In this document: one piece after another, positions 17,451 to 26,064 of the stretch | Layout of the letters: each line of letters begins with the position of its first letter | How positions within the stretch are numbered: position 1 is the stretch's first letter | DNA from: Ornithinimicrobium ciconiae | GTDB lineage: Bacteria; Actinomycetota; Actinomycetes; Actinomycetales; Dermatophilaceae | Assembly (NCBI RefSeq): GCF_007197575.1 | Contig: NZ_CP041616.1 | Span: 124,001-188,000, forward strand | Reading direction: 5' to 3' | DNA length: 64,000 nucleotides | Program-made: the position numbers and the translations under genes | The notes under the pieces: model-generated | Database searches by the model: none | Told to the model about the DNA's origin: nothing | The model's input: only the letters and a program-made list of their open reading frames with translations

Positions 17451-18278
17451 TCAGAGGGTCAGCTCGCCGCTGATCAGCACCTGTGCGCGGCCGCTCACCC
17501 ACACCTGCCCGTCTGCCACATACAGTTCGACGTCTCCGGCCCGCCCCAGGGCGGTGCCCTGGCGGACAGTGAAGCGGTCGGGCGCCAGCCCGGTCCTGAT
17601 CAGCCACACCCCGAAGCCGGCGTTGAGGCTGCCCGTCACCGGATCCTCGGTGACACCGAGCCCTGGCACGAACGCACGCACCTCGTAGTCCGCCGGGCCG
17701 CCGAGTCCGTGGGCCCCGATGACCCCGACGTCGAGGCCCTCGAAGGCGGTGTAGTCCGGCTCCAGGGCCAGCACCTCGGCAGCTGAGTCCAGCACCACCC
17801 CCACCCAGCCGGGGCCGTTGTCGATCCACTGCGCGTGCCGGACCTGGTCAGGTCGGATGCGCAGCGCAGCGACAATCTGGCGGAGCTCACTCTCCGACAC
17901 CTCTCCGGAACGGAGAAATCCGGGTGCTGCGAACGCCAGGTGGTCCCCGTCATACCGCACCCGCACCAGTCCCGCCCCGCACTCTTGGACCACCTCGCCC
18001 GGGGTGTGGGGCTGTCCACCCGCAGACAGCCAGGCCCGCGCGCTGCCGAGGGTGGGGTGCCCTGCAAACGGAAGCTCCTCGCTCACGGTGAAGATCCGCA
18101 CCCGGTAGTCGGCTGCGGGGTCGGTCGGCGGGAGCAGGAAGGTGGTCTCCGACAGATTCGTCCAGTTGGCGAAGCGGGCGAGCTGCTCGTCGGACAGACC
18201 CTGCGCGTCGTGCACGACAGCGAGCGGGTTGCCGCGGAGCGGGTCCTGGGCGAAGACGTCGACCTGTGAGAAGCGCAT
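17451..18278 (-). CDS. PhzF-family isomerase/epimerase
   Basis: 275 residues. Family hallmarks: QVDVFAQDPLRGNPLAVVHDA at the start, LSETTFLLPP with the catalytic Glu, FAGHPTLGSA, and EDPVTGSLNAGFG near the end. PhzF itself isomerises a phenazine precursor, but most relatives have unknown metabolic roles, and no phenazine genes are present here. ATG 18276-18278 begins the conserved region; six residues upstream are unlikely. Confidence 0.9.
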   Translation of the reverse strand: MRFSQVDVFAQDPLRGNPLAVVHDAQGLSDEQLARFANWTNLSETTFLLPPTDPAADYRVRIFTVSEELPFAGHPTLGSARAWLSAGGQPHTPGEVVQECGAGLVRVRYDGDHLAFAAPGFLRSGEVSESELRQIVAALRIRPDQVRHAQWIDNGPGWVGVVLDSAAEVLALEPDYTAFEGLDVGVIGAHGLGGPADYEVRAFVPGLGVTEDPVTGSLNAGFGVWLIRTGLAPDRFTVRQGTALGRAGDVELYVADGQVWVSGRAQVLISGELTL

Positions 18279-18305
18279 GGGCCCAGTGTTGTCCACACCT
18301 CCACG

Positions 18306-18363
18306 ACTCAGCGCCGGACCCCTGGACTCAGGACCGGACCCCTGGGCTCAGCGCGGGACCCTG
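18306..18363. repeat. 20-bp imperfect tandem repeat
   Basis: ACTCAGCGCCGGACCCCTGG and close variants occur at 18306, 18326 and 18346. The last copy enters the 3' end of the acyltransferase gene and supplies its stop context. Confidence 0.75.
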
Positions 18364-19778
18364 ACGGCCCGATCCTCGTCGAGCGTCCCCCGTGCCCGGG
18401 CCGGCACCAGCCAGACCAGCAGCAGCCCGACCACCACGAGCACCATTCCCCAGGCCGGGGCGAAGGTGAGCCCGGCCAGTGAGACCCCTCCCCGCTGGAG
18501 CGGATGGGCGAACCCGGCCGAGGCGACCATCGTCATGCCGGCGGCGACCAGGACGGTCGCCGGGACCGCCAGGGTGGTGGGTGGCACGGCCGCCCGGCTG
18601 GGCAGCCATTCGACGAACGTCAGCAGCCGCACCAGCACCGCTGTGATGATCCCGGCGACCAGCAACCACAGGAGCTTGTGCGCCCACCACAGTCCGGTGC
18701 CCGGCTCGGGCAGTGGCAGTCCCACCCCGAGCAGCACCGCGGTGGCGACGACGAATCCGGTGAGGTGCCACAGGAAGATGGTCATCACCGACCGGTTCAC
18801 CACCACGACGGCGAGCCACGTCCACTCCCCCTCCAACCACCGGCTCAGGGCGGGCCGAGCCCACATCAGCAGACAGACCTGCAGGGCACCAGCCAGGATC
18901 ACGCAGACGCTCGGCGGCAGCATGTTGGACATCTGCTCCCCTGGCACCGTGATCATGCTCACCGGATAGGGCCCGATCGCGGTGAGCAGCACCAGCAGTC
19001 CGACGGCCGCCGCCGCACCGAGCGGCCAGACCCACCGGGGTCGTCGGGTGAGCCGACCGTCGGCATACAGCATCCCGAGCTCCTGGGCGAAGCCGAAGAC
19101 GATGAGGTAGTTGACGAATCCCAGGCCGGCCCAGGAGGTGTTCTGGGTGCGGTCCAGCAGCACAGCGAGCAGCGGCAGCACGCTGACCAGCAGCCACGGG
19201 AGCCGACGGTGCACCGCCACCTGCAGCGGTGCGATCAGGGCCAGCACCAGGTAGACCGCGAGGAACCACAGGATCATCGCGGCGTTCTGCCCGGCCGCGT
19301 CGACCAGGCCCTCGTCCACGCCCGCGGCGATGAGCACCGTGCAGAGCACCAGCCACACCCCGATCAGGACCAGGGTCGGCCGGGTGACGCGCTCGACGCG
19401 CCCGACCAGAAAGGCGCGGACCCGTCCCGGTCGGCGCAGCCCCAGGGCGTTGGTGAAGCCGGCTGCGAAGAAGAACAGCGGCATCACCTGCAGCAGCCAG
19501 GTCAGCGGGTGCAGCTGCGGGGTGAACGCCAGGATGTTGTCGACCCGTATGCCGGACCACCCCTCACCCGTGGTCGATCCGCCGTGCAGGGCAGCCATCG
19601 TCCAGTGCCCCAGCACCACGACCACGATGCTCACGGCCCGGACCAGGTCGATGAAACGATCCCGCTGCCCGGTCCCCGCGCCGTCTCTTGTCCCCGCGCC
19701 GCCCCCTCTCCCCGCCCCGCCTCGGGCTCCCTGCAGCCCAAGGTGCCCCGGCCGGCCCCGGGGGCCCTCGCTCTCCAT
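18348..19778 (-). CDS. Membrane acyltransferase (acyltransferase 3 family)
   Basis: 476 residues with about ten to eleven spans. The start FIDLVRAVSIVVVVLGHWTMAAL carries the conserved catalytic-site His of acyltransferase-3 proteins, and VMPLFFFAAGFTNALGLRR is the second family motif. Such enzymes O-acetylate sugars, lipids or antibiotics at the membrane. Gly-rich basic N-terminus of about 35 residues. Start ATG 19776-19778 (a GTG two codons earlier is possible). It is divergent from two ATP-grasp genes with only 35 bp between, so shared control and a joint pathway are plausible. Confidence 0.82.
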   Translation of the reverse strand: MESEGPRGRPGHLGLQGARGGAGRGGGAGTRDGAGTGQRDRFIDLVRAVSIVVVVLGHWTMAALHGGSTTGEGWSGIRVDNILAFTPQLHPLTWLLQVMPLFFFAAGFTNALGLRRPGRVRAFLVGRVERVTRPTLVLIGVWLVLCTVLIAAGVDEGLVDAAGQNAAMILWFLAVYLVLALIAPLQVAVHRRLPWLLVSVLPLLAVLLDRTQNTSWAGLGFVNYLIVFGFAQELGMLYADGRLTRRPRWVWPLGAAAAVGLLVLLTAIGPYPVSMITVPGEQMSNMLPPSVCVILAGALQVCLLMWARPALSRWLEGEWTWLAVVVVNRSVMTIFLWHLTGFVVATAVLLGVGLPLPEPGTGLWWAHKLLWLLVAGIITAVLVRLLTFVEWLPSRAAVPPTTLAVPATVLVAAGMTMVASAGFAHPLQRGGVSLAGLTFAPAWGMVLVVVGLLLVWLVPARARGTLDEDRAVRVPR

Positions 19779-19813
19779 GGGCACAGTGTGCCAGCGGCCA
19801 CTACAGTTCCGAC

Positions 19814-21043
19814 ATGGTCAACGCTGCCTTTGTCGCGCCCTTCCTGCTGGAGGCGACCAGCCACTTTGTCCTGGCCGCCGCCCGAGTTCCTGGAGTGCAA
19901 CTCGCGGTCATCACCACCACACCGCGCGAGCAGCTCTCCCCCGAGTTGCGCGAGGCACTGGCGGGCCACTGGCAGGTCAGTGACGGGCTCGACCCGCAAG
20001 AGATCGTGGACGCTGTCCGCGACCTGCAGCACCAGCTGGGTCCGATCGAGCGGCTGATCGGCATCCTCGAGCAGCTCCAGGTCCCCCTGGCTCAGGCCCG
20101 CGAGGCACTGGGCATCCCCGGGCTGAGCGTCGGGTCGTCCCGCAACGTGCGGGACAAGTCCCGGATGAAAGAGGTGCTCACCGCGGCCGGGTTGCCGTGC
20201 GCCCGCCACCAGCTGGTGCACCAGACCCAGCAGGCGACCGCGTTCCGAGACCTGGTCGGCTTCCCGATCGTCGCCAAGCCGCCGGACGGTGCCGGGGCCA
20301 AGGCCACCTTCCGGTTGGACACGGCGCACGACTTCGACTCATGGCTGGCCATGGCGCAGCGGGACCCCTCGGAGGTGTGGCTGCTCGAGGAGTTCCTCAC
20401 CGGCCGTGAGCACACCTTCGACTCGGTGACCCTGAACGGGCAGACCCTGTGGTCCTCGATCGCGGACTATGCGCCACCACCGCTGGAGGTGCTGCGCAAC
20501 CCGTGGATGCAGTGGACCGTGCTGTTGCCGCACGAGATCGGTGGGGCGGAGTATGCCGAGATCCACCGGGTGGGACCGGCCGCACTGCAGGCGCTCGGGG
20601 TGGACACCGCCTTCTCCCACATGGAGTGGTTCGCCCGCCCGGACGGCTCGGTGGCCATCTCCGAGGTGGGCGCCCGGCCACCTGGTGCGCAACTGGCCGG
20701 CATGATCGGGCTGAGCCACGACGTCGACTTCTTCACCCTGTGGGCACGCCTGGTGCTGCTGGGCCAGTTCGACCGCCCGGACCGGGTCTACGCCGCCGGT
20801 ACGGCCTACCTGCGCGGGATGGGGCGTGGCCGGGTCCGCGCCGTCCACGGAATCGAGGAGGTCCAGGCCGCGCTCGGAGACCTGGTGGTCGCCGCCCGGC
20901 TCCCGTCGCGTGGTCAGGCGGCCTCGCCGTCATACGAGGGAGAGGGGTTCATCACGGTGCGGCACTGGGACACCCACGTGGTGCAGGAGGCGTTGGACCG
21001 CATCGTCAGCACGGTCCGCATCGAGCTCGTCGAGTCGGAGTAG
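19814..21043 (+). CDS. ATP-grasp domain protein (first of a tandem pair)
   Basis: 409 residues. A Rossmann-like preATP-grasp domain is followed by the ATP-grasp fold: NVRDKSRMKEVLTAAGLPCARHQLV, then FPIVAKPPDGAGAKATF (ATP lysine), EEFLTGREHTFDS, and the Mg-binding segment ISEVGARPPGAQ. These are carbon-nitrogen ligases that join a carboxylate to an amine through an acylphosphate. This subgroup resembles L-amino-acid/carnosine-synthase-type ligases; the substrate is unknown. Starts at ATG 19814. Confidence 0.82.
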   Translation: MVNAAFVAPFLLEATSHFVLAAARVPGVQLAVITTTPREQLSPELREALAGHWQVSDGLDPQEIVDAVRDLQHQLGPIERLIGILEQLQVPLAQAREALGIPGLSVGSSRNVRDKSRMKEVLTAAGLPCARHQLVHQTQQATAFRDLVGFPIVAKPPDGAGAKATFRLDTAHDFDSWLAMAQRDPSEVWLLEEFLTGREHTFDSVTLNGQTLWSSIADYAPPPLEVLRNPWMQWTVLLPHEIGGAEYAEIHRVGPAALQALGVDTAFSHMEWFARPDGSVAISEVGARPPGAQLAGMIGLSHDVDFFTLWARLVLLGQFDRPDRVYAAGTAYLRGMGRGRVRAVHGIEEVQAALGDLVVAARLPSRGQAASPSYEGEGFITVRHWDTHVVQEALDRIVSTVRIELVESE

Positions 21044-21055
21044 AAGGGCGTGACC

Positions 21056-22267
21056 ATGAACATCGTGATGCTGTCCCCGGGCTTCCCCTTCGAGCAGGCC
21101 TACTTCACCCGTGCGCTGGCCCAGACCGGGGCCCGCGTCATCGGGGTCGGCGACCAACCCGCCGCCATGCTGCCGCCGGAGGCCCAGCAGCACCTGGCCC
21201 ACTATGAGCACGTCTCCCTGCGCGACGAGGAGGCCGTGCTCGCCGCGCTGCGTGGCCTGTCCCGGCATGTCTCGATCGACCGGGTCGAGTGCCTCTGGGA
21301 GCCCTATGTCGAGCTCGCCGCCCGCATCCGCGAGCACCTGGAGCTGCCGGGAATGACACTGGAGCAGGCCACCTGGTTCCGGGACAAGGAGGCGATGAAG
21401 CAGGTGCTCGACGCCGCCGGGATCCGCACGCCGCGGCACGCCTCCGCCCGCGCCGGTGCGGAGGTGTGGGAGGCGGCCGAGCGCATCGGCTTCCCGCTGA
21501 TCGTCAAGCCGATCGCCGGCGCTGGCTCGGCTGACACCTATCGCGTGGACTCCCCCGAGCAGCTCGCCGAGGTGCAGGCGATGATCCGGCACGTGCCGCT
21601 GCTCAGCGTCGAGGAGTTCATCGACGGCCAGGAGTTCACCTATGACACCGTGTGCGGCGACGGTGACGTGCTCTTTGAGAACGTCAGCTGGTATCTGCCA
21701 CGCCCCCTGGAGCAGCGCAGCCATGAGTGGATCAGCCCGGTCACGCTGTCTCTGCGCGACACGAGTGAGCCCCGACTGGCCGGTGGCCTGGCGATGGGCC
21801 GCGCGGTCCTGAAGGCGCTGAACTTCACCGACGGATTCACGCACATGGAGTGGTATCTGAAGGCGGACGGCGAGGCCGTCTTCGGCGAGATCGGGGCGCG
21901 CCCGCCCGGCGCCCGCACCGTCGACGTCATGAACTACGCCACGGACAACGACCTGTTCCGCACCTGGGCCCAGGCGATCACCACGGGGACCGCGCCGGCG
22001 GTGACGCACAAGTTCAACGCGGCCAGCATGTTCAAACGGGCTCAGGGCACGGGCCGGATCAGCCGCGTCGAGGGGTTGGACCGGCTGATGCGTGAGCTCG
22101 GTGAGCATGTCTGCGTCCTCGATCTGCTGCCGGTCGGGGCTCCGCGCCGTGACTGGCGGGCCACCCTGCTCTCCGACGGCATGATCATCTATCGTCACCC
22201 CGACCTCGAGGAGGTCCTGCGCATCGGCGACCGATTTGCTCGCGAGCTGCAGCTGTATGCCGAGTGA
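21056..22267 (+). CDS. ATP-grasp domain protein (second of a tandem pair)
   Basis: 403 residues, paralogous to the gene 12 bp upstream and surely cotranscribed. FRDKEAMKQVLDAAGIRTPRH begins the ATP-grasp fold, FPLIVKPIAGAGSADTYRV carries the ATP lysine, EEFIDGQEFTYDTV the beta-hairpin, and FGEIGARPPGARTVDVMNY the metal site. AGAAGGG seven bases before ATG 21056 decides the start over GTG 21050. The pair may carry out two successive ligations or act as a heteromer. Confidence 0.83.
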   Translation: MNIVMLSPGFPFEQAYFTRALAQTGARVIGVGDQPAAMLPPEAQQHLAHYEHVSLRDEEAVLAALRGLSRHVSIDRVECLWEPYVELAARIREHLELPGMTLEQATWFRDKEAMKQVLDAAGIRTPRHASARAGAEVWEAAERIGFPLIVKPIAGAGSADTYRVDSPEQLAEVQAMIRHVPLLSVEEFIDGQEFTYDTVCGDGDVLFENVSWYLPRPLEQRSHEWISPVTLSLRDTSEPRLAGGLAMGRAVLKALNFTDGFTHMEWYLKADGEAVFGEIGARPPGARTVDVMNYATDNDLFRTWAQAITTGTAPAVTHKFNAASMFKRAQGTGRISRVEGLDRLMRELGEHVCVLDLLPVGAPRRDWRATLLSDGMIIYRHPDLEEVLRIGDRFARELQLYAE

Positions 22268-22314
22268 GCACCCTCTGGAGTGCCTCCCCAGAGCGTCGGC
22301 GGACATGGCTGTGT

Positions 22315-22336
22315 GCCCGGCCGCGAAGGGCCGGGC
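22315..22336. terminator. Hairpin terminator between converging genes
   Basis: GCCCGGCC (22315-22322) and GGCCGGGC (22329-22336) form a perfect eight-bp stem with a six-base loop, placed between the end of the ATP-grasp operon and the end of the HNH gene. Confidence 0.7.
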
Positions 22337-22350
22337 GCGGGGCAGGGTGG

Positions 22351-23868
22351 TCACACGTGCCAGGTCACGATGGATCCGGCGATGGTGGCTATCAGGTCCT
22401 TGTCGTGCACGAGGGTGTGGTGTCGCGGACAGAGCAGGACCAGGAAGGCGATGTCGGTGCCACCCCCGCGGCACCACCAGATGATGTGGTGCGCGTCGCA
22501 CCACGTGCCGGGCACATCGCAGCCCGGATAAGTGCAGTGCCTGTCGCGGACCATCAACGCTTTGAATTGTCCCGGCGTCGCTAGCCGCACCGTGCGTCCC
22601 AGCCTCAGGGGTTCGCCGTGCTCACCGAGCACGATCGGGGTCAGGTCCCCGATGCACGCCAACCGTCCGGCCTGCGCCGCGTCCAGCACCGCACCGGTGT
22701 TGGACAACGCCGCCCCGGCAGGTTTGCCCGTGTCCGGGTCTGCCTTGACCGTGACCATCACCGACGCCCGCCCCGAGGACGGCGGGGCACCCGGGTTGGA
22801 CATCCCACGGTTGAGCACCATCAGCAACGCGTCGAACTTGCGCTGCCCCGGGCTGCGCAGGTCCAAACCCCCACCATCGTCCAGGGCGGCCTTGTCCGGC
22901 ACCGGTGCCGCCAACGGCCCGTTCAGCACCCCATCGATCAGTGCCGCCTCGACCTCCGGGGCGTCGACGGTGAAGCGGGTCATGCCCCGCCCTAGGGCGC
23001 GGCGCGACACCGTCCGCAGGGCCTGCGCGGTGTCCTTGGTCTCCTCCCGGGGCTTTTCGTCCAGCAGGTCGATCAACAACTTCTTGCACACCACCTGAAG
23101 GTCCGCGTCGCTGATCTGCGGGTCGATCGCCGCGTCCGTAGCGATACCCGCATAATCCTGCGCCTGCTCCGCACTCAGGCACGGCACCAACCGGCGCATC
23201 GTGCGGGCCACCAACGCGCCCCGATCCACCCCCGTGCGCCCCTGCACGACCGCCAACGCCAACGCGCTGCCCCAGTCGCACTCACCGGCACGGACCACGT
23301 CCAGGATCTGGCAGGCCTCCTGCTTCGACAACCACTGGCAACGCACCCGCAACCACGTCGGCAACGACATCCCCACCTGGTTGTGCAACCCCCGCTCCCA
23401 ACACTCCCGGGCCAGGGCCACGACCTGCCCGATCACCTGGTTACGGACCCGCCCGGCCGCTTCCAACCCCGCCACCAGCTCGGACTCAAAGACCGCCACC
23501 AACCCCTCAGCCCCCACCTGCCCGGCCCGCGCCAGGCCCCGACCCGCAACCTCCAACCCACCAGCCAGATCCTGCGCAGGATCAGCCTCCTGCCCCATCC
23601 CCGCCAACGCCTCCTCGACCTCGGCGACCAACGCGGCATACTCCGCACCCTCGGTGTCCGAGACCGCCCCCAACTCAGTCCAGAACTGCCCCTCCCACGC
23701 CCGAGCCGCCGCCAACTCCTCAAGGCTCTCCCCCGGACCAACCGCACCGAGAACGACGTCACCAGAGCCCGACACGCAGTCCAGGTCGAAGGTGCGCCAG
23801 TCCGGCACGCGGCGCTGACCGAGGAGAACACTCTCCCCGACCCGCGCCCCGGCGCCTCTTCCCTTCAT
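22351..23868 (-). CDS. DUF222 protein with C-terminal HNH endonuclease domain
   Basis: 505 residues. A long alpha-helical DUF222 region (GRGLARAGQVGAEGLVAVFES, SLPTWLRVRCQWLSKQEACQILDVV) ends in an HNH nuclease: DRHCTYPGCDVPGTWCDAHHIIWW, then LLCPRHHTLVHD, with zinc-binding Cys pairs and the catalytic His-His. These proteins are abundant in actinobacteria as the 13E12-like family. Their role is uncertain; mobile or DNA-repair roles have been suggested. ATG 23866-23868 chosen; ATG 23887-23889 is an in-frame alternative. Flanking genes look undisturbed. Confidence 0.85.
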   Translation of the reverse strand: MKGRGAGARVGESVLLGQRRVPDWRTFDLDCVSGSGDVVLGAVGPGESLEELAAARAWEGQFWTELGAVSDTEGAEYAALVAEVEEALAGMGQEADPAQDLAGGLEVAGRGLARAGQVGAEGLVAVFESELVAGLEAAGRVRNQVIGQVVALARECWERGLHNQVGMSLPTWLRVRCQWLSKQEACQILDVVRAGECDWGSALALAVVQGRTGVDRGALVARTMRRLVPCLSAEQAQDYAGIATDAAIDPQISDADLQVVCKKLLIDLLDEKPREETKDTAQALRTVSRRALGRGMTRFTVDAPEVEAALIDGVLNGPLAAPVPDKAALDDGGGLDLRSPGQRKFDALLMVLNRGMSNPGAPPSSGRASVMVTVKADPDTGKPAGAALSNTGAVLDAAQAGRLACIGDLTPIVLGEHGEPLRLGRTVRLATPGQFKALMVRDRHCTYPGCDVPGTWCDAHHIIWWCRGGGTDIAFLVLLCPRHHTLVHDKDLIATIAGSIVTWHV

Positions 23869-24050
23869 GCGAACAAGTGTACTAATCATCACTGACAGTC
23901 GCAACCCCAACACGCAAAAATCTTGCGCCACTTGCTGCGATGGTGTCGTATCGGAGGGAGCCCGTTCGTTGAGCTGGTGAAGGGTGGCCACCAAGCCGCC
24001 CGAACCGAGGTCAACCACTGATCTCACCCGAGCCTGAGGAGGAGACGACT

Positions 24051-24434
24051 GTGCCGCAGTATCTGATCGCATTCAACGACGAGTGGGTGCCCGACCACAC
24101 GGTGGAAGAGTTGCGCGCCAAGTCCGAGGCCAGTCTGGCCGTGACCGAGGAGATGGCGGCCGACGGTGCCTACGTCTTCGGCGACGGGGGCCTCGACGCC
24201 TCCACCACACTGTGCAGTGTCGAGAACCGAGACGGTGAGCCGGTGTTCACCGACGGCCCCTTCGTCGAGACCAAGGAGCACCTCGGCGGCTTCTGCGTGG
24301 TGGACGTCCCCGACGATGCCAGGGCACGCTACTGGGCCGGCCGCCTCGCGGTCGCGCTCGACTGGCCGCAGGAGGTCCACCGGTTCCCGACCCGGGCGCA
24401 GATCCTTCAGCTCGACGCACCAGAGGCGGGGTGA
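24051..24434 (+). CDS. YCII/DGPF-domain protein 1 of the second ECF42 operon
   Basis: 127 residues: QYLIAFNDEWVPDHTVEEL, VFTDGPFVETKEHLGGFCVVDV with the DGPF signature. GTG start preceded by a strong GAGGAGGAG. First of a three-gene overlapping operon ending in an ECF42 sigma factor. Confidence 0.87.
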   Translation: MPQYLIAFNDEWVPDHTVEELRAKSEASLAVTEEMAADGAYVFGDGGLDASTTLCSVENRDGEPVFTDGPFVETKEHLGGFCVVDVPDDARARYWAGRLAVALDWPQEVHRFPTRAQILQLDAPEAG

Positions 24435-24439
24435 GGCAG

Positions 24440-24826
24440 ATGCCCAGATATCTGCTGTCCGTCTTCGGATCCGCCGAGCGCACCGATTTCGGCAACTACT
24501 CCTCCAAGGAGGAGATGCTGCAGGCGTTTGCTGACACCGGCGTCTTCAACGAGAAGCTGGAACGCGATGGCCACCTCGTCTTCGCCGACGGCCTCGAGCC
24601 GGCGAGCATCGCCACCACTGTCGACGGCCAGGGCGAGCAGCCGGTGTTCACCGACGGGCCCTACCTGGAGACGAAGGAGCACCTCGGCGGCTTCTGGGTC
24701 ATCGAGGCAGCAGATCTGGACGAGGCACTTGCCCTCGCCGCAGAGGGGTCCAAGGCATGTCGCGGCACGGTCGAGGTCCGGCCGTTCCAATCTGCCGAGT
24801 CCTTCGCGACGCTGTTGGAGTCGTGA
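24440..24826 (+). CDS. YCII/DGPF-domain protein 2 of the second ECF42 operon
   Basis: 128 residues: RYLLSVFGSAERTDF, VFTDGPYLETKEHLGGFWVIEA (DGPY in place of DGPF). Close to the first YCII protein in layout. Start ATG 24440; a GTG at 24431 overlapping the previous stop is possible. Its own stop overlaps the sigma start (GTGA at 24823-24826), so all three genes are translationally linked. Confidence 0.87.
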   Translation: MPRYLLSVFGSAERTDFGNYSSKEEMLQAFADTGVFNEKLERDGHLVFADGLEPASIATTVDGQGEQPVFTDGPYLETKEHLGGFWVIEAADLDEALALAAEGSKACRGTVEVRPFQSAESFATLLES

Positions 24827-26064
24827 CCGACCGGGAACTCGAGGAGGCCATCACCCGTGTCCACCGTCAGGAGTGGGCGCGGGTGGTCGCCGGCCTGACC
24901 CGACGCTTCGGTGACCTTGACATCGCCGAGGATGCCGCTGCCGAGGCATTTTCCCTGGCGGTGGAGCGCTGGGCGCGGGACGGCATACCTCCTCATCCCG
25001 GCGGGTGGCTGACGACCACGGCCACGCGGAAGGCGATCGACCGGATCCGCCGCGAGTCCCGACGGGACGCCAAGCACCAGGAGGCCCTCATGGTGACGGA
25101 CGACAGCCGCCCCGATCCGGTCGGCCCGATCGAGGACGACCGCCTCCGTCTGATCTTCACCTGCTGCCACCCGGCACTGGCCATGGAGGCGCGGGTCGCC
25201 CTCACGCTGCGGCTGCTGGGCGGCCTGACCGTCGCCCAGATCGCCCATGCCTTTCTCGTCCGGGAGACCGCTCTGGCACAACGCATCACGCGCGCCAAGG
25301 CGAAGATCAAGACGGCTCACATCCCCTACCGCGTGCCGCTCGAGCAGGACCTGCGGGTCCGCCTCGCCGGCGTGCTGGCCGTGGTCTATCTCATCTTCAA
25401 CGAGGGCTATCTCGCCAGCCAGGGTGACGATCCTCTGCGCGTCGAACTGACCGATGAGGCGATCCGGCTCGGCCGGTTGCTGCACGAACTCCTGCCCGAC
25501 GAGGGCGAGGTGACCGGACTCCTGGCGCTCATGCTGCTCACCGACGCGCGCCGGGCCGCGCGTGTGTCGCGCACCGGTGAGCTGGTGACTCTGGACGAGC
25601 AGGACCGTGGGGCGTGGGATCGTGCCCTGATCGCCGAGGGAGCATCGCTGGTGGCCGAGGCCGGGTCAGCCGTCGCCGGAGCGGGATCCGTGGGTCGCTT
25701 TCAGCTGCTCGCCGCGATCAACTCCGTGCACACCGCCGCCCCATCTGTCCGGGACACCGACTGGTCCCGCATCGTCCGGTTGTATGACGGGCTGGTCACC
25801 ATCGATCCCTCGCCGATCGTGCGTCTCAATCGTGCCGTCGCCGTCGCCGAGGTGGATGGACCGGCGGTCGGGTTCGCCGAGGTCGAGCGGTTGGCGGAAC
25901 CTCTCAGCGGCTATCACGCCCTTCACGCGACGCGAGCCGACCTGCTGCGGCGGCTGGGTCGCAGCGCTGAGGCGGGCGCGGCCTATGACCGGGCGATCGC
26001 CCTGGCGGGAAACGCTGCTGAGCGTGCCTATCTCAGCCGTCGGCGCGGCCAGCTCGGAGGCTGA
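24823..26064 (+). CDS. ECF42-type RNA polymerase sigma factor (second copy)
   Basis: 413 residues. Region 2 (LDIAEDAAAEAFSLAVERWARDG, WLTTTATRKAIDRIRRES), region 4 (LTVAQIAHAFLVRETALAQRITRAKAKIK) and the ECF42 TPR-like extension (VVYLIFNEGYLAS, RFQLLAAINSVHT, PIVRLNRAVAVAEV). GTG start overlapping the stop of the second YCII gene. The 3' end overlaps the converging P-type ATPase gene by 32 bp. It differs clearly from the ECF42 at 7.5-8.6 kb, so the two are not recent duplicates. Confidence 0.9.
   Translation: MTDRELEEAITRVHRQEWARVVAGLTRRFGDLDIAEDAAAEAFSLAVERWARDGIPPHPGGWLTTTATRKAIDRIRRESRRDAKHQEALMVTDDSRPDPVGPIEDDRLRLIFTCCHPALAMEARVALTLRLLGGLTVAQIAHAFLVRETALAQRITRAKAKIKTAHIPYRVPLEQDLRVRLAGVLAVVYLIFNEGYLASQGDDPLRVELTDEAIRLGRLLHELLPDEGEVTGLLALMLLTDARRAARVSRTGELVTLDEQDRGAWDRALIAEGASLVAEAGSAVAGAGSVGRFQLLAAINSVHTAAPSVRDTDWSRIVRLYDGLVTIDPSPIVRLNRAVAVAEVDGPAVGFAEVERLAEPLSGYHALHATRADLLRRLGRSAEAGAAYDRAIALAGNAAERAYLSRRRGQLGG

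Noticed and set aside
17451..18278. Phenazine biosynthesis cluster
   Set aside because: Only a PhzF-family protein is present; such proteins are widespread outside phenazine pathways.
22351..23868. Group II intron or homing endonuclease from the HNH motif
   Set aside because: The DUF222 N-terminal region identifies the stand-alone actinobacterial family; no intron structure or split host gene is present.
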